Assembly (NCBI RefSeq): GCF_046630445.1 | Contig: NC_092333.1 | Span: 102,026,501-102,090,500 of the forward strand | DNA length: 64,000 nucleotides | Source: Rutidosis leptorrhynchoides | Taxonomy: Eukaryota > Streptophyta > Magnoliopsida > Asterales > Asteraceae | Direction of reading: 5' to 3' | Shown: positions 52,988 through 62,586 of the stretch, piece after piece | How positions within the stretch are numbered: the first letter of the stretch is position 1 | Layout: each line of letters begins with the position of its first letter | The notes under the pieces: generated by a model | Databases searched by the model: none | The model's input: only the letters and a program-made list of their open reading frames with translations | What the model was told of the DNA's origin: nothing | Program-made: the position numbers and the translations under genes

Positions 52988-53392
52988 CTAATTTGAGGTC
53001 AAAGAAGATAATCCTTTTAAGATGAGCACTTCCCTGTTTCACTCAAGTGCAAATAGCCTGTTGAAGGTATCTTGAAGAGAGCGGTATGCGATCCAAATAT
53101 CTCTCCAAAAGCTCGTTGTGCTTCCGTTACCAACCTTTTTAACAAACTTACTTGAAAAATTGATGGCTATTGCGTCGATCTGTTTCCCAACTTTAATGAT
53201 TTCAAGCCATGTTGTGCGACCACTTGAAATCCTACAACTATTGGTATCCAATAGTCCACCATGTTTACCATATATACTCATGATAATTCTGGACCAAAGT
53301 GAGTTTGATTCGTTTTTAAATTGCCACCACCATTTACATAATAAAGATAAAAATTTTGCTTGCGACAACCCAATGTTAAGACTACCTTATTT
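52988..53392 (-). pseudogene. LINE ORF2 upstream part (before zf-RVT)
   Basis: Minus-strand frame with LSQAKFLSLLCKWWWQFKNE, SLWSRIIMSIYGKHGGL, TTWLEIIKVGKQIDAIAINF and FVKKVGNGSTTSFWRDIW, the typical segment of plant LINE ORF2 between RT and zf-RVT. It ends in a stop after NRLFALE, and a degraded continuation reaches the Mutator-like element boundary. The LINE reading then continues at 5016. Upstream of 53392 the similarity stops abruptly, so the LINE is 5'-truncated like most genomic LINE copies. Confidence 0.82.
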
Positions 53393-53929
53393 ATAAGAAT
53401 TTAAGACTCGAACCCATTTGACTCAAAAAAGTTTTTTGGTGGTTTCGTTTACACCCCCCCCCCCCCCCCCAATAAAACAAATAAAAAATTAAAAAAATAA
53501 AAAAAATTAGACCATCATTAATGGTGATGGGCGTGTTGATGAGTATGGGTGGAGTGCTTGATGACGTGCTGGTAAACTGGTAAATATTGAGTGGCGTGTT
53601 AATGGGTAAGGGTGGGTATTTTTGATTTCTTTTTCATTTTTCATATTATATGAATTGATTTTAGTTTTTATCTTGTTTAATTAATTATATTATTATTTTA
53701 TAATTATAAAAATAAATTATATTAATAAAACACACTTAAAATTAAGCAAACGATTACAATAATTTAAAAATTCCTAAAAACATTATTAACAGTCCTACTA
53801 AATTTATTAAGAGTCCTTAAATCGGAAAGTTACAATTATTAAAAGTCTCACTCCATCAACGCTCCTTATTCGAAATTACTTCCAAAATCGGAATGGACCA
53901 GATTACTTTTCCACGTACTTAAATTCATA
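53393..53929. other. Intergenic, no gene; 17-base poly-C run
   Basis: A run of 17 C at 53454-53470, then A-rich DNA, then a stretch rich in gtgttgatg/gggt words (53521-53625) that may be a MITE relic. Nothing coding. Confidence 0.5.
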
Positions 53930-55503
53930 ACATACAACTGAATTCGATTACTATTTTCCCTGGCTCGTTTTAAGCTTCTTCCATACGTCATTACACAGGA
54001 ACAACACTTATGTCTTCTCTTCGTCTAAGTACCAAATACTCGAAAATGGGACCGGTATTTCTTTTTTAGCCATTGGGCGAGAGGTGCACCTAACCCATCT
54101 ACCCTAGTTTGATCTATCGAAGTATGGGTTTTTGCACGTCCAAAACACTAATGTGTGATGGCTGGCAGCCTTTACCCAGCTCACTAACTCCCCCTAGAAT
54201 TGCACGGCCTTTCCCAACCCAATCAGCTTCCCGGATCCATCAGAACCGAGAAACCCTATATCATAACCTATACCTGAGAAAACTCTACTTTATTATGCTC
54301 CTTACGTTACCCCTGTATCCATCCCTATTGATCGTTCTGACATGTGATTCGAACATAAATAAGAAGTCCAACTAATCTTAGCCGTTACCTGATATTATAT
54401 TGTTGGTATGCCTGCTACCTTATAATAGGTTCCTTAGACTATAGGCAGAAAGGCCGAGGCAGAGCCAGCAATTCTTTAAAAGCAAGGACGATTAGCTACG
54501 TTCCAATGAAGCACATTCCAACAATTCCCTAGCCCGGTAGGTGGAGGAAAAAGGCGGAGAACATTCTTTAATCAAAGGCGCCAATACCCATATCAGGATT
54601 AGACCCATTTCGATCGAGCGGCAACCGCTGCTGCGGTATGCTCCAGAGTTGAAACTGGCTAACATAGGGCAAGGGTCCTCATGGGCAAGTATAAATAGCC
54701 TTATTTTGACTTCTAGGGTTTGCTAGTTCTAAAACCTGTCTCCCCTTTTTTTTTAGGAAGTAAGGAAGTGGATAAACCTTAGAACCCTGTAGGAGTAGGA
54801 CAGGGCAGCAGAGCAGGACTTATTTCTCACCCTCACCCATCATCCAACATGGTTCGCACCAGCGTTATTTGACTCGCTTAGTCCATCGATGCGTGGCTCT
54901 CCTATCAGCTTAAAAAGGGCTTCCTCAGGTCGACCTTTCTTTAGGTTAAGTGGCGTGTAGCTAATCTCGCTAATATCTCAGATCAGGGGACAACTCTGTC
55001 TCCGCTTCTGCTCGTGCACTCGTTAAAGCAAACTCATGGCCTAGTTGGTGAATGAGCCTACAAGTGGTAACCGCTTTGCATCCGTCATCTCTTTTGAAGA
55101 AGCCGCTGAGCTAGATGCGGCACTTTCAAAATCCCGTGACTCTCAGTCATCTATCTTCTTTTCACCTGACATCAAAGACGGCGAGGTGCCTCTAATCGAA
55201 AGGCCAAAGAGTGCTCTTTGCGCTACTACACATCCTTACTCATAGTATAGTGCAAGTTAGGTTTGGGTATAGTAGGACTTGAACCTGCGACCATTAGGTT
55301 AAAAGCCCAATGCTCTACCAACTGAGCTATACACCCCAAAAAAGATGTAGTAGTAAATAAGGATTGGTGCGGAAAATAAAAGAGGGTGGCCCCTCTTCAT
55401 CATATTAAAGGGGCGCGGCTTTGTATGAGGCTCGTACTGCAGAGCAAGCGAAGAAAACGTAAGGGCGCGCGCTAGCACTCCTGCAAGAAAACGACGTAGC
55501 TAA
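53930..55503. other. Mitochondrial DNA insertion (NUMT)
   Basis: Base composition rises sharply compared with its neighbours, the AT microsatellites disappear, and a plant mitochondrial-type trnK-UUU lies at 55264-55336. The flanking text (ggggcgcggctttgtatg, gcgcgcgctagc, ggcggagaacattc) has the look of plant mitochondrial intergenic DNA. The left limit is approximate; the right limit is set by the start of element E's LTR. No complete mitochondrial protein gene is seen; the 67-codon frame at 55045-55245 is unassigned. Confidence 0.65.
55264..55336 (-). tRNA. trnK-UUU: tRNA-Lys (UUU), mitochondrial type, in NUMT
   Basis: 73 nt on the minus strand. Acceptor stem GGGTGTA pairs with TATACCC (one G-U), with discriminator A. 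D arm GCTCAGTTGGTAGAGC, anticodon loop CTTTTAA giving UUU, T arm with GGTTCAAGTCC. No CCA is encoded. Sequence and lack of intron fit plant mitochondrial trnK-UUU. Inside nuclear DNA it is probably not expressed as a working tRNA. Confidence 0.88.
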
Positions 55504-55505
55504 TG

Positions 55506-58500
55506 TGTAGTGACCCGAACTTTTCCATGTTTATATATATATTAAATGAAATTTTTATTTACATGATTAAGTGTTTCCAACATATTAAGCAATCAAACTT
55601 GGTAAGACTTGATTAATTGAAATAGGTTTCATATAGACAATTGACCACCCAAGTTGACCGGTGATTCACGAACGTTAAAACTTGTAAAAACTATACGATG
55701 ACATATATATGGTTATATATATAGTTAACATGATTTTATTATAATATGTATCTCATTAGATATTTTAACAATGAGTTATATACATAAAGATGAGACTATT
55801 AATTTAAGAAACTCGAAAACGATATATATAACGATTATCGTTATAACAACGTCTTATTAGGTACATATGAATCATATTAAGATATTGATACACTTGGTTA
55901 ATTATGTTAAATGATAAGTAAATATATTATTAAGTGTATTAACAATGAAATACATATGTAAAAATAAGACTACTAACTTAATGATTTCGAAACGAGACAT
56001 ATATGTAACGATTATCGTTGTAACGACATTTAACTGTATATATATCATACTAAGATATATTATATATCATAATATCATGATAATATAACAATTTAACATC
56101 TCATTTGTTATAATAAACAATGGGTTAACAACATTCAACAAGATCATTAACCTAAAGGTTTCAAAACAACATTTACATGTAACGACTAACGATGACTTAA
56201 CGACTCAGTTAAAATGTATATACATGTAGTGTTTTAATATGTATTCATACACTTTTGAAAGACTTCAATACACTTATCAAAATACTTCTACTTAACAAAA
56301 ATGCTTACAATTACATCCTCGTTCAGTTTCATCAACAATTCTACTCGTATGCACCCGTATTCGTACTCGTACAATACACAGCTTTTAGATGTATGTACTA
56401 TTAGTATATACACTCCAATGATCAGCTCTTAGCAGCCCATGTGAGTCACCTAACATATGTGGGAACCATCAATTGGCAACTAGCATGAAATATCTCATAA
56501 AATTACAAAAATATGAGTAATCATTCATGACTTATTTACACGAAAACAAAATTACATATCCTTTATATCTAATCCATACACCAACGACCAAAAACACCTA
56601 CAAACACTTTCATTCTTCAATTTTCTTCATCTAATTGATCTCTCTCAAGTTCTATCTTCAAGTTCTAAGTGTTCTTCATAAATTCCAAAAGTTCCAGTTT
56701 CATAAAATCAAGAATACTTCCAAGATTGCAAGTTTACTTCCAAGTTTTCTAAATCCATTCCAAGTAATCACCCAAGATCAAGAAACCTTTGTTACTTACA
56801 GTAGGTTATATTTCTAATACAAGGTAATAATCATATTCAAACTTTAATTCAATTTCTATAACTATAACAATCTTATTTCGAGTGGAAATCTTACTTGAAA
56901 TTGTTTTCGTGTCATGATTCTGCTTCAAAAACTTTCAAGCCATCCAAGGATCCTTTGAAGCTAGATCCATTTTTCTCATTCCCAGTAGGTTTATCTAAGG
57001 AACTTGAGGTAGTAATGATGTTCATAACATCATTCGATTCATACATAAAAAGCTGTCTTATTCAACGTTATAAACTTGTAATCACTAGAACATAGTTTAG
57101 TTAATTCTAAACTTGTTCGCAAATAAAGTTAATCCTTCTAACTAGACTTTTAAAATCAACTAAACACATGTTCTATATCTATATTATATGCTAACTTAAT
57201 GATTTAAAACCCGGAAACACGAAAAACACCGTAAAACCGGATTTACGCCGTCGTAGTAACACCGCGGGCTGTATTGGGTTAGTTAATTAAAAATTATGAT
57301 AAACTTTGATTTAAAAGTTGTTATTCTGGGAAAATGATTTTTATTATGAACATGAAACTATATCCAAAAATTATGGTTAAACTCAAAGTGGAAGTATGTT
57401 TTCTAAAATGGTCATCTAGACGTCGTTCTTTCGACTGAAATGACTACCTTTACATAAACGACTTGTAACTTATTTTTTTGACTATAAAACTATACTTTTT
57501 CTGTTTATATTCATAAAATAGAGTTCAATATGAAACCATAGCAATTTTATTCACTCAAAACGGATTTAAAATGAAGAAGTTATGGGTAAAACAAGATTGG
57601 ATAATTTTTCTCATTTTAGCTACGTGAAAATTGGTAACAAATCTATTTCAGCCATAACTTAATCAACTTGTATTGTATATTATGTAATCTTGAGATACCA
57701 TAGACACGCATACAATGTTTCGACCTATCATGTCGACACATCTATATATATTTCGGAACAACCATAGACACTCTATATGTGAATGTTGGAGTTAGCTATA
57801 CAGGGTTGAGGTTGATTCCAAAATATATATAGTTTGAGTTGTGATCAATACTGAGATACGTATACACTGGGTCGTGGATTGATTCAAGATAATATTTATC
57901 GATTTATTTCTATATATCTAACTGTGGACAACTAGTTGTAGGTTACTAACGAGGACAACTGACTTAATAAACTTAAAACATCAAAATATATTAAAAGTGT
58001 TGTAAATATATTTTGAACATACTTTGATATATATGTATATATTGTTATAGGTTCGTGAATCAACCAGTGGCCAAGTCTTACTTCCCGACGAAGTAAAAAT
58101 CTGTAAAAGTGAGTTATAGTCCCACTTTTAAAATCTACTATTTTTGGGATGAGAATACATGCAGGTTTTATAAATGATTTACAAAATAGACACAAGTACG
58201 TGAAACTACATTCTATGGTTGAATTATCGAAATCGAATATGCCCCTTTTTATTAAGTCTGGTAATCTAAGAATTAGGGAATAGACACCCTAATTGATGCG
58301 AATCCTAAAGATAGATCTATTGGGCCTAACAAACCCCATCCAAAGTACCGGATGCTTTAGTACTTCGAAATTTATATCATATCCGAAGGGTGTCCCGGAA
58401 TGATGGGGATATTCTTATATATGCATCTTGTTAATGTCGGTTACCAGGTGTTCACCATATGAATGATTTTTATCTCTATGTATGGGATGTGTATTGAAAT

Positions 58501-58942
58501 ATGAAATCTTGTGGTCTATTGTTACGATTTGATATATATAGGTTAAACCTATAACTCACCAACATTTTTGTTGACGTTTAAAGCATGTTTATTCTCAGGT
58601 GAATACTAAGAGCTTCCGCTGTTGCATACTAAAATAAGGACAAGATTTGGAGTCCATGTTTGTATGATATTGTGTAAAAACTGCATTCAAGAAACTGATT
58701 TCGATGTAACATATTTGTATTGTAAACCATTATGTAATGGTCGTGTGTAAACAGGATATTTTAGATTATCATTATTTGATAATCTACGTAAAGCTTTTTA
58801 AACCTTTATTTATGAAATAAAGGTTATGGTTTGTTTTAAAAATGAATGCAGTCTTTGAAAAATGTCTCATATAGAGGTCAAAACCTCGCAACGAAATCAA
58901 TTAATATGGAACGTTTTTAATCAATAAGAACGGGACATTTCA
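55506..58942 (+). repeat. Element E 5' LTR
   Basis: Starts tgtagtgacccg and ends gacatttca, 3437 bp. Contains the shared blocks gggatgagaatacatgc (about 58145), GATAGATCTATT (58310-58321, one mismatch to the palindrome) and tagtacttcg. 57690-57965 has a relative embedded in element C. Confidence 0.85.
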
Positions 58943-58944
58943 GT

Positions 58945-58956
58945 TGGTATCCGAGC
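58945..58956 (+). promoter_or_regulatory. Element E primer-binding site (one mismatch)
   Basis: TGGTATCCGAGC; the initiator-Met complement in B, C and D has A at 58952 where this has C. The following leader matches C (cattagtgtgtct, gatgcattagtgagtctgga). Confidence 0.85.
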
Positions 58957-59151
58957 GTTGGTCTTAGAGAACCAGAAAATTTGCATTAGTGTGTCTTATC
59001 GAGTTTGTTAGGATGCATTAGTGAGTCTGGACTTCGACCGTGTTTTCTTTAAAAATGATTGCTTAACATTTTTGTTGGAAACTATATATTATTAACATGT
59101 ATATATTATGTGATATATTAATCTCTTAACATGTTTGATATTGTGTGATAG

Positions 59152-59751
59152 ATGTCTACCTCTAGCACAAATCCCATTGAGTCACCTAATAATAACGAAG
59201 AGTCGAATATATATTGGACTGATTCACAAGTTCCCGAAGAGGAACCGGAAGAAGAATCAGAACCGGAAGAAGAATCAGAACCGGAAGAGGAGGAACCGGA
59301 GGAGGAAATAGAATCGGTGGGGGAAATAATAAAACGGTTAAGTAAAAGAAAATCCTCAACCAACCGACCAAGGTTAATTATGGTCAATGGTGTTTCCGCC
59401 AAGGAAGCAAAATATTGGGAGGATTACCAATTCTCCGATGAATCGGATTCCGACGAGAATTCCGATGATGTTATAGAAATTACCCCAACTGAATTTAAAA
59501 AGGCAAAAGAAAATAATAAGGGAAAGGGCATAAAAATAGAGAAATCTAATTCCAACCCCGATGAACTTTATATGTATCGTCAACCCCCGAAGCCCTTAAG
59601 TTGTAACAATGACCCGGGAACCTCTAAACCACCAGGTTTTTCTAAACCGTTGTGGAAAACGACAGCTCGTATTAGGGGAACATCATATATCCCTAGAAAC
59701 TTGGCAAAACGAACCAAAACCGAAGAAGAAGAAACGAGCGAGTTGGAATAA
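59152..59751 (+). CDS. Element E ORF1: very acidic protein, function unknown
   Basis: 199 codons without interruption, starting at the first ATG after the shared leader. Residues 1-26 are Ser/Asn-rich. Residues 27-53 are an almost pure Glu/Pro tract built from EEEPEEESEPEEE-like units. Then come a basic patch (KRLSKRKSSTNRPRL), a segment AKEAKYWEDYQFSDESDSDE, a Lys-rich stretch (KKAKENNKGKGIK), and a basic tail (PRNLAKRTKTEEEE). No known domain; most is probably disordered. The mix of long acidic runs with basic patches recalls histone- or RNA-interacting proteins, but that is speculation. It precedes the F-box ORF by 136 bp, both in the same transcript direction as gag. Positionally it corresponds to the Ser-rich ORF of B and C. 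Confidence 0.7.
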   Translation: MSTSSTNPIESPNNNEESNIYWTDSQVPEEEPEEESEPEEESEPEEEEPEEEIESVGEIIKRLSKRKSSTNRPRLIMVNGVSAKEAKYWEDYQFSDESDSDENSDDVIEITPTEFKKAKENNKGKGIKIEKSNSNPDELYMYRQPPKPLSCNNDPGTSKPPGFSKPLWKTTARIRGTSYIPRNLAKRTKTEEEETSELE

Positions 59752-59887
59752 GATAGTTGTATTCGTGTGGTGTAATATATGTAATATAGTGTGCTTATGC
59801 TTTATGATATATGTAAAAATTTCTTGTATTAATAAGTATTTTTTTATGAATCTAACTCTTGTCTATTTTACAGTATAAAAACACAAA

Positions 59888-60571
59888 ATGGATAGACAAC
59901 CCAATATTTTAAGAGACCTACCCGGAGACATGATTGATGAAATCTTGTCTAGAGTCGGTCAGAATTCTTCGGCACAACTATTTACGGCGAAATCAGTTTG
60001 TAAGACATTCGAAGAACGTTCCAAGAATGTCTTGGTTTATAAGAGACTTTTGTTTGAAAGATGGGGGATATCACATTGGGAAACCCATAAGTTACGATGT
60101 GTTTACTTTGACGCATATATTGCGGGGAACCCAAATGCTATTTTACGCAACGGGTTAAGAAATTATTTTGACTCAATGTATCCGAATATAGGACTTCATG
60201 ATTTAGAAAAAGCGGCTAACATGCAACATAAAGAAGCATGCTATGCTTACGGGTTAGTAATGTTCGCTTCTCACCAAAGTGAGAAAAAGAACATCGGGCT
60301 ACAACTATTAAACAAAACGTTCCCACAAGTGACGGAGTCGGTAATTGGGGTAAGAAATGAGGTTTTTAGGTTATTACGAGACTGTTGGTCATTACGTAAC
60401 CCTCGTCCCTTTGACGACGTTACAACACGCTGTCTTATCAACGGCCATAACGGTTATGTTCCACAAGACCAAGGATGGGAAGTAGTCTTAGAAAAACCAG
60501 AATGCATGACTTGTTTCTGGACGTATGAATTACGTGTCTTTATTGCCTTTGCTGAACGACTTGTGTACTAG
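59888..60571 (+). CDS. Element E ORF2: F-box protein carried by the retrotransposon
   Basis: 227 codons, uninterrupted. Residues 8-50 form an F-box (LRDLPGDMIDEILSRVGQ, then LFTAKSVCKTFEERSKNVLV). A helical repeat region follows that looks Sel1-like (GLHDLEKAANMQHKEACYAY, GLVMFASHQ, IGLQLLNKTF), and then a Cys-containing C-terminus (ECMTCFWTYELRVFIAFAE). The F-box plus Sel1-like plus C-terminal Cys layout is that of a plant F-box family related to Arabidopsis At2g35280. Such proteins join SKP1 and cullin in SCF ubiquitin ligases. It lies between primer site and gag on the element's sense strand, within one LTR unit, so it travels with the element. It is open while gag-pol has four stops. A captured host gene is the likely origin; any anti-silencing role is conjecture. 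Confidence 0.8.
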   Translation: MDRQPNILRDLPGDMIDEILSRVGQNSSAQLFTAKSVCKTFEERSKNVLVYKRLLFERWGISHWETHKLRCVYFDAYIAGNPNAILRNGLRNYFDSMYPNIGLHDLEKAANMQHKEACYAYGLVMFASHQSEKKNIGLQLLNKTFPQVTESVIGVRNEVFRLLRDCWSLRNPRPFDDVTTRCLINGHNGYVPQDQGWEVVLEKPECMTCFWTYELRVFIAFAERLVY

Positions 60572-60763
60572 CTAGAATTATCTTCACAACTATCTTGTAT
60601 CAAAGTTATTGTGTGCTATATTTCATGCTTTATGTAAAATAAGCGGTATTGTAAGTTTGTAAAATATTGTATAAAAGTTTGAACGCGAAATATTATTATA
60701 ATCAGTTTTTCATATAGAATTGTAGTAGTTGAATTGTATATTAGCTATTAAGTATGAACTTAA

Positions 60764-60780
60764 CGGGTAGGTACTACCCG
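60764..60780 (+). promoter_or_regulatory. Leader hairpin CGGGTAG-loop-CTACCCG (E)
   Basis: CGGGTAGGTACTACCCG, a perfect 7-bp stem with a 3-base loop, 133 bp before the gag ATG. Equivalent to the hairpins of B and C but with a compensated extra pair (G-C) at the loop side. Confidence 0.65.
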
Positions 60781-60912
60781 AATTTAAACTTATAAAACGC
60801 TAATATGAAGAAAAAGCTTTTATAAATGAGTTCATATTATGCTACGAAATACTATTAACTACTCTTAATATTCTGTATGATTAACTTGTTCCATTTGACT
60901 ATTTTGAAGGAA

Positions 60913-61746
60913 ATGGCACCGACTACTCGACACACCGTGAATATGAATGAAGAGGAATTCCGTACTTTTCTAGCTTCAAACATAGCCGCAGTACAGGCTG
61001 CGCTACATACCAACAATAACCTTGGATCTAGCAGTACAGGAAATCATGTAGGATGTACCTACAAAGAATTCACTGCCTGCAAACCTTTGGAATTTGATGG
61101 AACCGAATGACCGATCGGATTGAAACGGTGGACCGAGAAGGTCGAATCGGTGTTTGCCATAAGTAAGTGTACTGAAGAGGACAAAGTGAAGTACGCTACG
61201 CATACCTTCACATGTTCTGCGTTAACATGGTGGAATACCTATCTAGAGCACGTGGGACAAGATTATGCGTACGCACTACCGTGGTCAGCATTCAAGCACT
61301 TGATGAACGAGAAGTACCGTCCCAGAACCGAGGTCAATAAGCTCAAGACAGAACTTAGAGGGTTACGAACCCAAGGATTTGATATTACCACGTACGAAAG
61401 ACGATTCACAGAATTGTGCCTATTGTGTCCGGGAGCGTTCGAAGATGAGGAAGAGAAGATCGACGCGTTTGTGAAAGGATTACCGGAAAGAATCCAAGAA
61501 GATATAAGTTCACACGAGCCCGCCTCCATACAACAGGCATGTAGAATGGCTCACAAACTAGTGAACCAGATTGAGGAAAGAATTAAAGAACAGACGGCTG
61601 AAGAGGCCAATGTGAAGCAAGTCAAAAGAAAGTGGGAGGAAAACGGTGATAAGAATCACCAATACAACAACAACAGCAATTACAATAATAATCGCAACAA
61701 TTATCCCAACAATCGCAACATCAATCGCAACTACAACAAACGACCC

Positions 61747-61777
<31 letters not shown>

Positions 61778-62586
61778 GCAACTACAACAATCATCCCAAC
61801 AACAATAACAACCACAACAACAACAATCAGAAGCAGCTATGCCAAAGGTGTGAAAAGTATCACTCGGGGTTCTGCACCAAATTTTGCAACAAGTGTAAAA
61901 GAAATGGTCATAGCGCGGCGAAGTGTGAGGTCTACGGACCAGGAGTTAACAGAACGAAAGGAATAAATGGTGTCAGAACGAGTAATGGCGGAGCAAGTAG
62001 TGTCGGAGCAAGTTATGCCAATATAGTTTGTTATAAATGTGGAAAACCGGGCCACATTATTAGAAATTGCCCGAACCAGGAGAACACGAATGGACAAGGC
62101 CGCGGAAGAGTTTTCAATATTAATGCGGCAGAGGCACAGGAAGACCCGGAGCTTGTTACAGGTATGTTTCTTATTGACAATAAATCTGCTTACGTTTTAT
62201 TTGATTCGAGTGCGGATAGAAGCTATATGAGTAGAGATTTTTGTGCTAAATTAAGTTGTCCATTGATGCCGTTGGATAGTAAATTTTTACTCGAATTAGC
62301 AAACGGTAAATTAATTTCAGTAGATAATATATGCCGGAATCGAGAAATTAAACTGGGTAGCGAAATATTTAAGATTGATTTGATACCAGTAGAGTTAGGG
62401 AGTTTTGATGTAATAGTTGGCATGGACTGGCTGAAGAAGGTGAAAGCAGAGATCGTATGTTATAAAAATGCAATTCGCATTGTACGAGAAGAAGGAGAAC
62501 CCTTAATGGTGTACGGAGAAAAGGGCAACATGAAGCTACATCTTATTAGTAATTTGAAGGCACAAAAACTAATAAGAAAAGGTTGA
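60913..62586 (+). pseudogene. Element E gag and protease
   Basis: The start is chosen at the ATG 60913 (MAPTTRHTVNMNEEEF), 36 bases inside the longest frame. The gag domain includes CSALTWWNTYLEHVG, WSAFKHLMNEKYRPR, FDITTYERRFTELCLLCPG and AFVKGLPERIQEDISS. An Asn-rich linker (61660-61830, from AAC repeats) precedes two zinc knuckles, CNKCKRNGHSAAKC and CYKCGKPGHIIRNC. The protease follows with active site LFDSSADRSYMS, where the invariant Gly of D-S/T-G is Ser (AGT at 62209-62211, one G-to-A change), and IVGMDWLKK. In-frame TGA stops at 61108-61110 and 62584-62586. Gag assembles particles; this copy needs two readthroughs and a functional protease. Confidence 0.9.

Noticed and set aside
54109..54375. 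88-codon frame with a hydrophobic end
   Set aside because: Lies in mitochondrial-type intergenic DNA; no family resemblance.
55045..55245. Frame inside the NUMT as a mitochondrial gene
   Set aside because: Not recognised as any mitochondrial protein; too short and without context to call.
61558..61966. Val/Ile-rich minus-strand and Thr/Ile-rich plus-strand frames
   Set aside because: Shadows of the AAC-repeat Asn linker in element E gag.
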